From: an uncultured Glaciecola sp.
Lineage (GTDB): Bacteria > Pseudomonadota > Gammaproteobacteria > Enterobacterales > Alteromonadaceae
Direction of reading: 5' to 3'
DNA: 64,000 nt
NCBI RefSeq assembly: GCF_937770335.1
Contig: NZ_CALJHY010000007.1
Span: forward strand, 62,001 to 126,000
Shown: positions 10,880-21,057 of the stretch, in pieces
How the letters are laid out: the number at the start of each line of letters is the position of its first letter
Numbering within the stretch: the first letter of the stretch is position 1
Notes under the pieces: generated by a model
What the model was told of the DNA's origin: nothing
The model's database searches: none
What the model saw: only the letters and a program-made list of their open reading frames with translations
Made by a program: the position numbers and the translations under genes

Positions 10880-11329
10880 TTATATGTGTATCTCTGGGCA
10901 TTTTGTTATCTCATTCTGTATAGAATACCTTGTCGGAGGGGCATGCGACAATAGAGGAAATGGATAAAGCGGCTCAAAAGCGAGTCATCAGCTGTTATTT
11001 TTTATAATTAGCTAACAATGATTATTTTTTTGTCGTTAAAATACGCAATGATTAATGGAAACAGGAGTAAAAACTATAAATAGACACAAAATTACAGCAA
11101 TCTTCCAGCACATCAATTACCATGGAAAATACGAGCAAAGACACATGTGCGTAAATTAATATAAATCGAAATGTTGTTTGTGTATTGCATCGGCTGGCAT
11201 AAACACATTATTTGTGGTGTTCCATGGCTGTTGAAATATCAAATTTAGTTTTTTAAATAAGCAGAACCGCTGTATAGAAACGCTCAAAATAATATTCATA
11301 AATTGAAAAGAGAGAAGAAAAAGACACGT
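10880..11329. other. 450-bp region between divergent leuS and the Lon-like gene
   Basis: No open frame of useful size and no RNA gene is recognised here. The region is AT-rich and should hold the leuS promoter on the minus strand and the promoter of the Lon-like gene on the plus strand. Confidence 0.5.
11231..11259 (+). promoter_or_regulatory. Candidate sigma-70 promoter of the Lon-like gene
   Basis: A -35-like TTGAAA is followed after 17 bp by TAAATA as a possible -10. It is the best-spaced pair upstream of the gene by eye, but AT-rich DNA gives many chance matches. Confidence 0.3.
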
Positions 11330-13744
11330 ATGGTTGCAAAACTCACTTCAGTCCAAAATATCACTCAAAAACTGAGCATTGCAGCAGCAGATCTAAGTGC
11401 TGGTGTAAATAATGATATGTTCGATACAGCGATGCAAAGCCAAGCTGGTGAAACGGCGTTGATTGGACAAAATCGAGCAAAAGAAGCTTTGAGTTTTGGT
11501 TTGGGCGTAAATTCTACCGGGTACAATTTGTACGTCATGGGTGAGCAGGCTACTGGCCGCTATACCTTGGTGCATAATTTCATTAACCAGCGGGCTTATC
11601 AGCAACCAACGCCTAATGATTGGTGTTATTTGAATAATTTTGATGATGAACGTCAGCCTATCGCTCTGCAACTGCCAACGAGTCAAAGTAAAGCCTTTGT
11701 CGAAGACATAGAGAGTTTGCTTGATGAGTTAATGGATACGTTTCCAGCGGTCTTCGAGAATCCAAGTTACCAACGACGAAAAGCGGCTATTACGCGAGCC
11801 AATGAACAGCGCTACGACAAAGCGATTGATGCAGTCGAAAAAGTAGCCCTTAGTAAAGGTATTGCATTAATTGAAGATGCCGGCAGTATCAGCTTCTCTC
11901 CTATTATCGATGGAAAACCGATTACTGATGCCGACTTTGCACAACATGGTGATGATGAAAGACAGGTTTATTATGACCTTATTGATGAACTTGAAGAATG
12001 TTTAAGCGAAGCACTTATCGAAGTTCCATTATGGCAGCGCAAATGCGCTGAACAGTTGCGCAAACTGAAGCGTGAAACAGCAGAGCAGGGTATCCGTCCG
12101 CTATTAAAAGAACTGGAACACAAACATGCGGCAGATATTGCAATATTAAAGCATTTAAAACAGCTAAAGCCGCATTTAATAGATACCGTAACGGAGTTGT
12201 TAACCCCAGATACCAAAGAAGATAAGCAAGACGATTTTGATACACGCGCTATTTTGGTTGATACCTATGTCCCAAATGTGCTCATAAGACATGCGATTGA
12301 TGCTGGTGCGCCGATTATTTATGAAGCTAGTCCAACGCATCAAAATTTGTTTGGTAAAATTGAGTACACAAGCGTTCAGGGCAGTGTATATACTAACTAT
12401 AGAATGATAACCCCAGGAGCGTTGCATAAAGCTAATGGGGGGTATTTACTGCTCGATGCGGATAAATTAGTCGATCAACCCTACGTATGGGAATCATTGA
12501 AGCTGGCATTAAAGTTCGGTCAATTAAAAATGGAATTGCCACAGCAAGATGTGGGAATGGTAAATTCGATTACGCAAACCCCGCAAGTGATTCCGCTAAA
12601 AGTAAAAGTTATATTGTTGGGTTCTCGAGAGCTCTATTATGCATTGCAAGACTTTGATGATGAATTCAAAGAGTTGTTTAGGGTCTTAGTCGACTTCGAT
12701 CATGAAATTCCACTTAATCAACAAAATTTAAATGATTTTGTTGCGAGAGTAAAAGGACATGTTCAACATATTGGTTTGAAAAATATCGATGCTGAAGCGA
12801 TGCGCAGGCTTCTTGAACATAGTTTGCGCCTTGCCGAGCATCAATCAAAACTGAGCGCAAGATTTGCTGATGTGATTGAGTTAATAAATGAAGCCCATTA
12901 TTTTTGTTTACAACAGCTACAAACCGAGCTGCAAGCAATCCATATTGAGGCTGCGTTAGCTGCCAAGAAAAATCGTACTGGTCGCGTTTGTGAATCATTA
13001 TTAGAAGATATTAGAGAGGGCCATGTTCTAATCAATACCGATGGACAGGCCGTTGGTAAAGTGAATGGTTTGACAGTACTTGAAGTTGGCGATACTGCGT
13101 TTGGCACTCCAGCACGCATAACCTCAACTGTTTATGCTGGTTCCAGTGGTGTTATCGATATCGAGCGTGAAGTAGAGTTGGGTCAGTCGATACACTCAAA
13201 AGGAGTCATGTTACTTACTGGGTTCCTAGGGCATAAATATGCGCAATTTTTTCCTCTTACGTTATCTGCGAACATCGCATTAGAACAATCATACGGTTAT
13301 ATTGATGGGGACAGTGCGTCGTTGGGGGAATTAGTCGCGCTTATTTCTGCATTGACAGAATTGCCAGTTGACCAAGGTTTAGCGGTAACAGGATCAATTA
13401 ATCAATACGGTGAAGTGCAAGCTGTTGGTGGTGTAAACGAAAAAATAGAAGGTTACTTTTCATTATGCTTACAACGCGGGTTGAACGGCAAACAAGGTGT
13501 GATTATTCCAAAATCAAATGCATTGAATTTAGTCTTGGACAATGAAATTATTGATGCTGTTAGTCAGGGCTTGTTTCACGTTTATGCGGTAAGTTCAGTT
13601 GATGAAACCTTGTGTTTATTGATGAAGAAAGAAGCGGGTGAGTTAAATATGAAAGGACGCTATCCGAAGAATAGCATCCATTACCAGGCGGTTAATCGTC
13701 TGTATAACATTGCGAACATTGTGAATGGCGGCGAAGATGAATAG
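11330..13744 (+). CDS. Lon-like ATP-binding serine protease (YcbZ/LonH group)
   Basis: Predicted cytosolic peptidase of the S16 Lon family with a divergent AAA_32-type ATPase part. In the 804-aa product the nucleotide-binding loop reads GEQATGRYTL, with Arg in place of the Walker A Lys, as seen elsewhere in this group. The C-terminal Lon proteolytic domain has the Ser-Lys dyad at S662 (DSAS) and K705 (VNEKIEG). The 43-residue spacing matches E. coli Lon. An in-frame TTG at 11303 would add nine basic residues; the ATG at 11330 after a purine-rich stretch is preferred. It is a single-gene unit, convergent with the SDR gene. Confidence 0.88.
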   Translation: MVAKLTSVQNITQKLSIAAADLSAGVNNDMFDTAMQSQAGETALIGQNRAKEALSFGLGVNSTGYNLYVMGEQATGRYTLVHNFINQRAYQQPTPNDWCYLNNFDDERQPIALQLPTSQSKAFVEDIESLLDELMDTFPAVFENPSYQRRKAAITRANEQRYDKAIDAVEKVALSKGIALIEDAGSISFSPIIDGKPITDADFAQHGDDERQVYYDLIDELEECLSEALIEVPLWQRKCAEQLRKLKRETAEQGIRPLLKELEHKHAADIAILKHLKQLKPHLIDTVTELLTPDTKEDKQDDFDTRAILVDTYVPNVLIRHAIDAGAPIIYEASPTHQNLFGKIEYTSVQGSVYTNYRMITPGALHKANGGYLLLDADKLVDQPYVWESLKLALKFGQLKMELPQQDVGMVNSITQTPQVIPLKVKVILLGSRELYYALQDFDDEFKELFRVLVDFDHEIPLNQQNLNDFVARVKGHVQHIGLKNIDAEAMRRLLEHSLRLAEHQSKLSARFADVIELINEAHYFCLQQLQTELQAIHIEAALAAKKNRTGRVCESLLEDIREGHVLINTDGQAVGKVNGLTVLEVGDTAFGTPARITSTVYAGSSGVIDIEREVELGQSIHSKGVMLLTGFLGHKYAQFFPLTLSANIALEQSYGYIDGDSASLGELVALISALTELPVDQGLAVTGSINQYGEVQAVGGVNEKIEGYFSLCLQRGLNGKQGVIIPKSNALNLVLDNEIIDAVSQGLFHVYAVSSVDETLCLLMKKEAGELNMKGRYPKNSIHYQAVNRLYNIANIVNGGEDE

Positions 13745-13783
13745 CCCATACAACATATGAGCTTTGCGTAGTTAAACTGATTC

Positions 13784-14566
13784 TTACTTAGGCGGCATTC
13801 TCAACGCGCCGTCTAAACGAACTGTTTCGCCATTTAAGTATGCATTGCTTGCCATATGCAATACCAACTTCCCAAATTCGTTGGGTAAACCTAAACGTTT
13901 TGGAAATTGTACATTGTGTACTAATGCTTCTTGAACTTTTTCTGGCATAGCAAGCAACATTGGCGTGCCCATGACGCCTGGGGCGATGGTGTTAACTCGA
14001 ATGCCGAGCGGCGCTAAATCTCTTGCCATTGGCAGACACAAAGCAATAATGCCACCTTTGCTTGCTGCATAAGCTGTTTGTCCTATTTGACCTTCATAAC
14101 CAGCGACTGAAGCGGTGTTAACAATCAATCCGCGTTCATTTTCCTCGCCCAATGGTTCGTTTTTAGCCATAGCACTCGCCGCGACACGAGCCACGTTAAA
14201 CGTGCCAATTAAATTAATATCAATCACGGACTTAAAGTTTGCCAATGGCATTGCTTCGCCTTCTCGATCAAGCGTACGTTTGGCCGGTGCAACACCGGCG
14301 CAATTGACACACAACCGAATATCTAGAGGGCCTTCAGCCACTTTAGACATTGCGCTCTCAACACTATCATCATTGGTAACGTCTACTTTATAAAACTGAC
14401 AAAACTCTGCACCAAATTCGCTAACTCTTTGTTGGCCCATCTCTTCATTTAAATCAAAAATGGCGAGGTGATAACCGGCCTCGCGCAAAACAACAGCGGT
14501 GGCATGTCCAAGTCCTGAGCAACCACCTGTTACAATGGCAATGCTGTTTGGGTTTATTGTCGTCAT
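13784..14566 (-). CDS. Short-chain dehydrogenase/reductase, 3-hydroxyacyl-CoA dehydrogenase type-2-like
   Basis: NAD(P)-dependent oxidoreductase. The 260-aa protein has the Rossmann motif TGGCSGLG near residue 13, NCAG for cofactor binding and the catalytic Ser with YAASK (Tyr-x3-Lys). The general layout and the GVMGTPML loop resemble type-2 3-hydroxyacyl-CoA dehydrogenases (HSD10-like), which act in fatty acid or branched-chain amino acid breakdown. The substrate cannot be read from the sequence, and no pathway genes lie nearby. Confidence 0.85.
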   Translation of the reverse strand: MTTINPNSIAIVTGGCSGLGHATAVVLREAGYHLAIFDLNEEMGQQRVSEFGAEFCQFYKVDVTNDDSVESAMSKVAEGPLDIRLCVNCAGVAPAKRTLDREGEAMPLANFKSVIDINLIGTFNVARVAASAMAKNEPLGEENERGLIVNTASVAGYEGQIGQTAYAASKGGIIALCLPMARDLAPLGIRVNTIAPGVMGTPMLLAMPEKVQEALVHNVQFPKRLGLPNEFGKLVLHMASNAYLNGETVRLDGALRMPPK

Positions 14567-14662
14567 ATATGTCCCTCATTATTATTTTTGGATGAGTTTA
14601 TTCACTCAGGCTCTGTCTCCTGAGTGTTTATAAAGATAATAGGTTACTTTAGAATAAGGTGA

Positions 14663-14959
14663 TTAGCGCTTAGGAATACTGATTTTCTTCTCGTCGCTCT
14701 GACGATACATTACTAATACATGACCAATAGCCTGTACTTGTATTGCTTTTGTTTCGCCAATAATAGCTTCCATAATGAGCTGTTTTTCTTCCTTGTCATC
14801 ACTTGGTACTTTTACTTTGATCAACTCGTGAAAACTAAGTGCATTTTCAATTTCGGCTAAAACGCCTTCAGTCAAACCGTTGTTTCCTAATTGGACAACC
14901 GGTTTTAGTGGGTGTGCGAGGCCTTTTAAATACTGTATTTGTTTATTTGATAAATTCAT
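14663..14959 (-). CDS. yhbY: Ribosome assembly RNA-binding protein YhbY
   Basis: Small CRS1-YhbY-domain protein associated with 50S precursors. The 98-aa sequence begins MNLSNKQIQYLKGLAH and contains the conserved LGNNGLTEGV loop that forms the RNA-binding face. In related genomes it stands divergent from rlmE-ftsH. Here the intervening rlmE appears to be missing or decayed. Confidence 0.96.
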   Translation of the reverse strand: MNLSNKQIQYLKGLAHPLKPVVQLGNNGLTEGVLAEIENALSFHELIKVKVPSDDKEEKQLIMEAIIGETKAIQVQAIGHVLVMYRQSDEKKISIPKR

Positions 14960-15050
14960 TTATTGTCTTTTGTAACGATTAGTTTGTGTTAAACACCTTG
15001 AAAAAATGTATTCTACCTTTATATATAGAACATTCCTAATCTCATTAGTC

Positions 15051-15419
15051 ATTGTTAATAAAAAAAGCAATGCAGAGAAACCAGTAAACAAGGATGATAA
15101 GTGCTTTTTGGGATTATTAAGGCATCATAAAAATATATAAAGCCGGTCGTTAATGGCTGCGTATGAAGGAAAAGGATGCTGAATACGCTGTTAACATAAG
15201 TTGACGATAGTACCTTTTTTCCGTTTTGCTGCAGAATGGACCTAAACAATAAGTAGTAATTCATTGGTAGAACAAGGTGGATCAAAGCATTGATGTAAAC
15301 TAGCATTAGGTATAAGTCATCAGGTGGTTTAACTTTGGGGATGTGATGTAACGACAGCAGATTCATCCCAAACAAGATAATCTGCGGTGGATCTTGTAGC
15401 GAAGGGTTTTAAATTATAG
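15051..15419 (+). pseudogene. rlmE: Decayed remnant resembling rlmE (23S rRNA 2'-O-methyltransferase)
   Basis: The slot between yhbY and ftsH normally holds rlmE (about 630 bp, plus strand). Here it is only about 550 bp and has no plus-strand ORF. One frame ending at the TAG of 15417-15419 reads ADSSQTR, stop, SAVDLVAKGFKL. This lines up without gaps with the usual RlmE C-terminus (PDSSRARSREVYLVA-GFKL type). Near 15057 the same frame starts NKKSNA, and around 15140 it has a weak RS/AAY match to the RlmE RSRAAYK region. At least six stops and net shortening mean it cannot be functional. The tail match is seen in the sequence; the fuller identity is inference from memory of the family. Confidence 0.5.
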
Positions 15420-15428
15420 TAATCTCGA

Positions 15429-15465
15429 AGTCATCTATTCCTTCTTTATTCGCGTATAGATGACT
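15429..15465 (+). promoter_or_regulatory. 10-bp inverted repeat in the ftsH leader
   Basis: AGTCATCTAT (15429-15438) and ATAGATGACT (15456-15465) are perfect reverse complements with a 17-nt loop, ending 41 bp before the ftsH start. There is no U-tract, so it is not a terminator. It could be an mRNA leader hairpin or an operator. Confidence 0.35.
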
Positions 15466-15506
15466 AACAAGCAATTCCAGATTCATTTTATTAGAGGTAA
15501 GTAGCG

Positions 15507-17438
15507 TTGAGCGACATGGCAAAGAATCTCATTTTATGGCTCGTCATAGCAGTTGTGCTAATGATGGTGTTCCAAAATATATCGGGCTCAGAGAACACAA
15601 CGAATAAGCTCGCTTATTCTACATTCTTGGAGCAAGTCAAACGTGGTGACATCAAAGAAGTCACGATTGACCAATCAACTAATGAAATACGTGGTGTGCG
15701 TTCTAACAACGATACATTTGTTACGCAAATTCCTTACTTAGATATGAAGTTAATGGATGAGCTGCTATCTGACGGCAATGTGATGGTCTCTGGTAAGAAA
15801 CCAGAGGAGCAATCATTCCTTGCATCAATTTTAATTAACTGGTTCCCAATGCTTCTGCTTATCGGTGTTTGGATATTTTTCATGCGAAAAATGCAGGGCG
15901 GTGGTGGTGGCGGCGCAATGTCGTTTGGTAAAAGTAAAGCAAAATTGCTTGGCGAAGACCAAATTAAAACGACTTTTGCTGATGTTGCAGGTTGTGACGA
16001 AGCAAAAGAAGATGTCTCCGAACTTGTCGATTTTTTGCGTGACCCAACCAAATTTCAAAAACTCGGTGGTAAAATACCCAGAGGCGTTCTTATGGTAGGG
16101 CCTCCAGGAACAGGTAAAACATTGTTAGCTAAAGCAATTGCCGGTGAAGCAAAAGTGCCGTTCTTTAGTATTTCAGGTTCCGATTTCGTTGAAATGTTTG
16201 TCGGTGTCGGTGCATCGCGGGTGCGTGACATGTTTGAGCAAGCGAAGAAAGCCTCACCTTGCATTATTTTCATTGACGAAATTGATGCTGTCGGCCGCAA
16301 GCGTGGTGCAGGCATAGGTGGTGGTAATGATGAGCGCGAACAAACATTGAACCAGATGCTGGTTGAAATGGATGGCTTTGAAGGAAACGAAGGCATTATT
16401 GTTATTGCGGCAACTAACCGCCCTGACGTGCTAGACCCTGCGTTACTGCGTCCAGGACGTTTTGACCGTCAAGTAATGGTCGGTTTACCTGATATTCGTG
16501 GACGTGAGCAAATTTTAAAAGTACATATGCGTAAGGTTCCTTTAGGCGACAACGTAGAAGCATCATTGATTGCTCGGGGTACGCCAGGTTTTTCTGGAGC
16601 GGATTTAGCAAACTTGGTAAACGAAGCTGCGCTTTTCGCTGCTCGAACCAACAAGCGTGTAGTCAGCATGGAAGAGTTTGACAAGGCCAAAGACAAAATT
16701 ATGATGGGCTCTGAGCGTAAGAGCATGGTTATGTCTGAAGAAGAGAAAACGAACACGGCATATCACGAAGCAGGTCATGCGATTGTAGGGCGTTTAGTTC
16801 CTAAGCATGATCCGGTATATAAAGTGTCGATAATTCCTCGTGGTAATGCACTAGGTGTAACTATGTACCTTCCTGAACAGGATAAGTACAGCAATTCGAG
16901 AGAAGAGTTAGAGTCGCGCATCGCGACGCTGTTTGGAGGCAGAATTGCAGAGGAAATTACTTTGGGTGCAGCGGGCGTTACAACAGGCGCATCTAACGAC
17001 ATAGAACGAGCAACTAACATCGCTCGTAAGATGGTTACATCTTGGGGCCTATCAACTAAAATGGGTCCAATTAATTACGAAGACGATGAGAATGAAATGT
17101 ACATGGGTGGTGGCGGCAAGGCAAAATCAGCTGAAACTGTTCGTGACATCGATGCGGAAATACGATTACTGATTGACCGTAACTATGGATTGGCTGAGCA
17201 AATTCTGAAAGATAATATGGACGTGCTTGAAGCAATGAAAGATGCGCTCATAATGTATGAGACGATTGATGCTAAACAAATTGACGATTTAATGAATCGT
17301 GTTGCAGTTCGTCCTCCGGCTGATTGGGGGCAAGACGCAAAGTCTGATTCTGATAAGTCTTCTGGCGGTGCGTCGATCAATGCCGGCGGTGAAGCAAAAG
17401 ACACACCGGATGCTGATCCGAGTGATGTAACTCACTAA
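15507..17438 (+). CDS. ftsH: ATP-dependent zinc metalloprotease FtsH
   Basis: Membrane-anchored AAA+ protease that degrades misfolded membrane proteins and regulators such as LpxC. The 643-aa protein has two N-terminal membrane helices (about 7-23 and 108-126), Walker A GPPGTGKT (198-205), Walker B with FIDEID, and the zinc site HEAGH (420-424). The C-terminal tail is Ser/Asp-rich. The start chosen is a TTG at 15507 with an AGAGG Shine-Dalgarno 9 nt upstream, giving MSDMAKN as in E. coli. The ATG three codons later is the alternative. Confidence 0.98.
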   Translation: MSDMAKNLILWLVIAVVLMMVFQNISGSENTTNKLAYSTFLEQVKRGDIKEVTIDQSTNEIRGVRSNNDTFVTQIPYLDMKLMDELLSDGNVMVSGKKPEEQSFLASILINWFPMLLLIGVWIFFMRKMQGGGGGGAMSFGKSKAKLLGEDQIKTTFADVAGCDEAKEDVSELVDFLRDPTKFQKLGGKIPRGVLMVGPPGTGKTLLAKAIAGEAKVPFFSISGSDFVEMFVGVGASRVRDMFEQAKKASPCIIFIDEIDAVGRKRGAGIGGGNDEREQTLNQMLVEMDGFEGNEGIIVIAATNRPDVLDPALLRPGRFDRQVMVGLPDIRGREQILKVHMRKVPLGDNVEASLIARGTPGFSGADLANLVNEAALFAARTNKRVVSMEEFDKAKDKIMMGSERKSMVMSEEEKTNTAYHEAGHAIVGRLVPKHDPVYKVSIIPRGNALGVTMYLPEQDKYSNSREELESRIATLFGGRIAEEITLGAAGVTTGASNDIERATNIARKMVTSWGLSTKMGPINYEDDENEMYMGGGGKAKSAETVRDIDAEIRLLIDRNYGLAEQILKDNMDVLEAMKDALIMYETIDAKQIDDLMNRVAVRPPADWGQDAKSDSDKSSGGASINAGGEAKDTPDADPSDVTH

Positions 17439-17460
17439 TAGTAACTTAGTACTTTACGAC

Positions 17461-17491
17461 AAAAAACGCTGGTTAATACCGGCGTTTTTTT
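17461..17491 (+). terminator. Rho-independent terminator after ftsH
   Basis: A hairpin made of AACGC-GGT, a TAAT loop and ACC-GCGTT with flanking A and T tracts follows the ftsH stop by 22 bp. The A tract may let it work in both directions. Confidence 0.8.
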
Positions 17492-17523
17492 ATTTTAAAA
17501 TTTATTACTGAAACATAATTCGA

Positions 17524-18414
17524 ATGTTTCCCACTCAATACATTCAAGAGGTTAAGTTAACTTTGACTCGTATACACATGATGAAATTTAGAGACCGTGA
17601 GGTTAAATTTGATAGCCCCAAAGTAATGGGTATTCTAAACGTTACACCGGATTCGTTTTCGGATGGAGGACAGTTTAGTACTGTCGATTCAGCAATGCGA
17701 GAAGCTGAGTCCATGGTAAATGCGGGTGCAACGTTTATTGATGTTGGCGGCGAGTCGACGCGCCCTGGCGCAAAAGCAGTTTCATTACAAGAAGAACTTG
17801 ATCGCGTTATTCCGGTAATTGAAAGCATAAGTAAACATCTGGATGTCGTCGTGTCAGTTGATACAAGCAAAGCCCAAGTAATGACCCAAGCAGTGGAATG
17901 CGGTGCCGGTCTTATTAATGACGTAAGAGCGTTGAGAAGTGACGGTGCATTAATTGCCGCAATTCATGCTGCTAACAACTTTAACGTATCTGTTTGTCTA
18001 ATGCATATGCAGGGAGAGCCACAAAATATGCAACATCGACCGCGTTATGATGGCGTGGTGGGAGAAGTGATTAGCTTTTTTGAACAACGCATAAAAGAGT
18101 GCACAGATACAGGACTGAATTATCAGCGTATCTTGATTGACCCTGGTTTTGGCTTTGGTAAAACGCTGGACCATAATTACCAAATTTTGAAATGCCTACA
18201 CGAATTTAATCAATTTGATGCGCCCTTGTTGGTCGGAATGTCGAGAAAATCGATGATTGGGGAATTATTGCAAAGAGATGTGAATCAAAGGTTGGCAGGA
18301 AATATTGCCACTGCTACTATTGCCGCCCTTGCGGGAGTTGGAATTATTAGAGTACACGATGTTAATGAGACTATGGACGCCATTAAAATCGTGAATAAAC
18401 TCCAAAGCATATAA
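17524..18414 (+). CDS. folP: Dihydropteroate synthase
   Basis: Joins the pterin pyrophosphate to p-aminobenzoate in folate synthesis; the sulfonamide target. The motifs MGILNVTPDSFSDGG, DVGGESTRPGA, DPGFGFGKT and GMSRKSM are all present. The longest frame (296 aa) has an extra N-terminus. A TTG at 17563, 11 nt after AGAGG, or the ATG pair at 17578/17581 would give a family-typical length, so the start is uncertain. It is followed by glmM after 21 bp. Confidence 0.95.
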   Translation: MFPTQYIQEVKLTLTRIHMMKFRDREVKFDSPKVMGILNVTPDSFSDGGQFSTVDSAMREAESMVNAGATFIDVGGESTRPGAKAVSLQEELDRVIPVIESISKHLDVVVSVDTSKAQVMTQAVECGAGLINDVRALRSDGALIAAIHAANNFNVSVCLMHMQGEPQNMQHRPRYDGVVGEVISFFEQRIKECTDTGLNYQRILIDPGFGFGKTLDHNYQILKCLHEFNQFDAPLLVGMSRKSMIGELLQRDVNQRLAGNIATATIAALAGVGIIRVHDVNETMDAIKIVNKLQSI

Positions 18415-18435
18415 TAAAAGAATTAAGGAAGTTGT

Positions 18436-19776
18436 ATGACCACACGAAAATACTTTGGTACCGATGGTATTAGGGGAAAGGTTGGCGAAAGTGCCATTAA
18501 CCCCGAGTTTGTCATGAGATTGGGTTACGCTGCTGGTAAAGTATTAGCTGGGCAGGGCACCAACAAAGTCCTTATTGGCAAAGACACTCGAATTTCTGGT
18601 TATATGCTTGAATCTGCTCTGGAGGCCGGTCTTTCAGCTGCGGGGATTAATATTGGCCTTTTGGGTCCTATGCCGACACCAGCTGTCTCTTATTTGACGA
18701 AAACCTTTCGTTCAGAAGCTGGGATCGTGATTAGCGCCTCGCACAACCCTTATTATGATAACGGTATAAAATTTTTCGCGTCAACCGGGCATAAATTAGA
18801 CGACGCCATTGAGTTGGCCATTGAAGCACAGCTAGAGAAACCGATGGTTTGTGTTGAATCAGACAAGCTAGGTAAAGTGACCCGGATTAATGACGCAGCT
18901 GGGCGCTATATTGAATATTGCAAGGGCACCTTCCCCTCAGAGTTATCGCTCAAAGGCCTAAAAATTGTGGTCGATTGCGCGCATGGCGCAACTTACCATA
19001 TTGCACCTGATGTGTTATCTGAACTTGGAGCTGAAGTTATAGAGATTGGAACTTCACCCAATGGTACAAACATAAACCACCAGGTAGGCGCAACATCTAT
19101 GCGTGCAACCGTTGAAGCGGTCAAAGAGCACAAGGCTGACATTGGCTTTGCCTTAGATGGTGATGGTGACCGTATCATGATGGTAGATGAGAATGGGAAG
19201 GTTATTGATGGTGACGAAATAATTTTTATTATAGCACGTGAAGCACTAAGAAATGGTCAGCTGCAAGGTGGCGTCGTAGGCACTAAAATGTCTAATTTAG
19301 GCATGGAAGTGGCGTTAGAAAAATTAGGTGTTCCTTTCGCTCGAGCCGATGTCGGTGATCGCTATGTAATGGAAATGCTACTAGCTAAAAATTGGAAAAT
19401 TGGTGGTGAAAACTCTGGTCATGTCCTCAACTTAAATTTAGCTCCTACTGGTGATGGCATTGTTGCTGGACTCCAAGTTATTGCTGCTATGCTGCGATCG
19501 GATATGAAGTTGAGTGTGTTAAATTCAGGTTTTACCCGATTCCCGCAACGACTTATTAACGTTAAATTTGCAGATCCTAGCAAAAACCCGCTTGAATCTG
19601 ATGAAGTTAACGCCATTGTTAAAAAAGCTGAAGAGGAAATGGGTGATAATGGTCGTGTTTTGTTACGAAAGAGTGGCACCGAGCCGTTACTAAGAGTCAT
19701 GGTTGAAGCTATTGATAAGAGCCTAAGTGACTTTTGGGCTGAAAAAATCGCTGATGTGGTCAAAAAAGCATCATAA
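18436..19776 (+). CDS. glmM: Phosphoglucosamine mutase
   Basis: Interconverts glucosamine 6-phosphate and glucosamine 1-phosphate for UDP-GlcNAc synthesis. The 446-aa protein has the phosphoserine loop SASHNP (Ser102), the metal loop DGDGDR and the phosphate-binding C-terminal [12 protein letters not shown]. Its place in the ftsH-folP-glmM order is canonical. Confidence 0.98.
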   Translation: MTTRKYFGTDGIRGKVGESAINPEFVMRLGYAAGKVLAGQGTNKVLIGKDTRISGYMLESALEAGLSAAGINIGLLGPMPTPAVSYLTKTFRSEAGIVISASHNPYYDNGIKFFASTGHKLDDAIELAIEAQLEKPMVCVESDKLGKVTRINDAAGRYIEYCKGTFPSELSLKGLKIVVDCAHGATYHIAPDVLSELGAEVIEIGTSPNGTNINHQVGATSMRATVEAVKEHKADIGFALDGDGDRIMMVDENGKVIDGDEIIFIIAREALRNGQLQGGVVGTKMSNLGMEVALEKLGVPFARADVGDRYVMEMLLAKNWKIGGENSGHVLNLNLAPTGDGIVAGLQVIAAMLRSDMKLSVLNSGFTRFPQRLINVKFADPSKNPLESDEVNAIVKKAEEEMGDNGRVLLRKSGTEPLLRVMVEAIDKSLSDFWAEKIADVVKKAS

Positions 19777-19873
19777 ACATAAAACTTACTCGCTATTTAT
19801 CACTCTGATACTTGTATAATTGTGAGTGGTTAGTTAATATCACGCCCGCTTTGCAGTGGGCTCTGGAGAAAGC

Positions 19874-20614
19874 ATGATAAATTCTCAAAGAAAACCGTTT
19901 GTAGCAGGTAATTGGAAAATGAATGGAAGTAACGAGTTGGTTGAGTCCTTCTGTTCTAATTTAGCCTCGAGCCCAGCAGTTGATGTCGTGATATGTCCTC
20001 CAGCGGTTTATTTATCAAAATTCAGCCACGCTGAGTTTGCAGTTGGTGCACAAAATGCGAGCGAGTTTGCTGCAGGTGCACATACCGGTGAGATTTCATT
20101 GAGTATGATTGCAGAGGCAGGTTGTAAATATGTTATTCTAGGCCACTCTGAGCGTAGAGAAGGACATAATGAATCAAACGAAGTTGTTGCTAGAAAAGTA
20201 AAAGCAACAATAGCTGCAGGTCTTACGCCGATATTATGTATTGGTGAGCCTCTTGAAGTAAGAGAAAGTGGCGGTGTGTTTGATTTTGTTAAAGCGCAAT
20301 TAGATGCAATTGCGAATGAGTGTGGCGTGAATTACATAAAGAATTCAGTGGTTGCTTATGAGCCTATTTGGGCAATTGGAACAGGTAAAACAGCGAGCCC
20401 GGAGCAAGCGCAAGAAGTCCATGCGTTTATTCGAAAAGAATTAGCCGCACTAGATGCTAGTGCAGCGGCAAATGTTAGAATTTTGTACGGTGGTAGCGTT
20501 AATGCCGCAAATGCGAGCGAGTTGTTTGCAAAGACAGATATAGACGGTGGCCTTATTGGTGGCGCCAGCTTAAAAATAGAAGATTTTACAACAATTTGCC
20601 AAGCGGCAAGTTAA
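19874..20614 (+). CDS. tpiA: Triosephosphate isomerase
   Basis: Glycolytic enzyme. The 246-aa product carries NWKMN (K15), LGHSERR (H91), YEPIWAIGTGK (E163) and YGGSVN. An upstream in-frame GTG at 19856 is rejected: the ATG at 19874 has a GGAGAA Shine-Dalgarno 5-8 nt away and gives a normal N-terminus. secG follows after 10 bp. A TATAAT hexamer at 19815-19820 may be the -10 of its own promoter. Confidence 0.97.
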   Translation: MINSQRKPFVAGNWKMNGSNELVESFCSNLASSPAVDVVICPPAVYLSKFSHAEFAVGAQNASEFAAGAHTGEISLSMIAEAGCKYVILGHSERREGHNESNEVVARKVKATIAAGLTPILCIGEPLEVRESGGVFDFVKAQLDAIANECGVNYIKNSVVAYEPIWAIGTGKTASPEQAQEVHAFIRKELAALDASAAANVRILYGGSVNAANASELFAKTDIDGGLIGGASLKIEDFTTICQAAS

Positions 20615-20624
20615 CGAGGAAAGA

Positions 20625-21035
20625 ATGTTAGAACAAGTATTAATTGTATGTTATTTGGTCGTTGCACTATTGTTGATCGGGTTTGTGTTAATCCAACAAG
20701 GTAAAGGCGCAGATATGGGGGCGTCGTTCGGTGCTGGCGGTTCCAACACAGTATTTGGGTCCTCGGGTTCGGGAAATTTCATGACCAAAATAACGGCTGT
20801 TTTAGCTACCTGTTTTTTCGTTATTAGCTTACTTTTGGGCACTATAGCGGCTAACAAAAATGAAAAAGTAGACGAGTTTGATAACCTCGAAGTACCTATT
20901 GTCGTAGAGGCTACTAGTTCAGAGATTCCAACGTTAGGTAGTGAGTTACCTGCCGCATCTGATGTACCAGCGTCTGATATGCAAGTACCGGTAGTAACTG
21001 AAGAAGAAAACAAAGAAGAAGACGTTCCAAACTAG
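20625..21035 (+). CDS. secG: Preprotein translocase subunit SecG
   Basis: Small membrane subunit of the SecYEG translocon. The 136-aa protein has two membrane helices (about 4-22 and 50-70) around the conserved GKGADMGASFGAG and GSGNFMTK loop. An acidic C-terminal tail rich in Glu, Asp and Val is longer than in E. coli. tRNA-Leu starts 22 bp downstream and is probably cotranscribed. Confidence 0.95.
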   Translation: MLEQVLIVCYLVVALLLIGFVLIQQGKGADMGASFGAGGSNTVFGSSGSGNFMTKITAVLATCFFVISLLLGTIAANKNEKVDEFDNLEVPIVVEATSSEIPTLGSELPAASDVPASDMQVPVVTEEENKEEDVPN

Positions 21036-21057
21036 TTGGACGTTTGAGTAGAAAAAT

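Noticed and set aside
10880..11329. Riboswitch or T-box upstream of leuS or the Lon-like gene
   Set aside because: No conserved T-box or riboswitch core was recognised on either strand.
15055..15375. 106-aa minus-strand open frame between yhbY and ftsH
   Set aside because: Low-complexity Leu/Tyr-rich translation with no domain, antisense to the rlmE-like remnant; more likely a chance frame.
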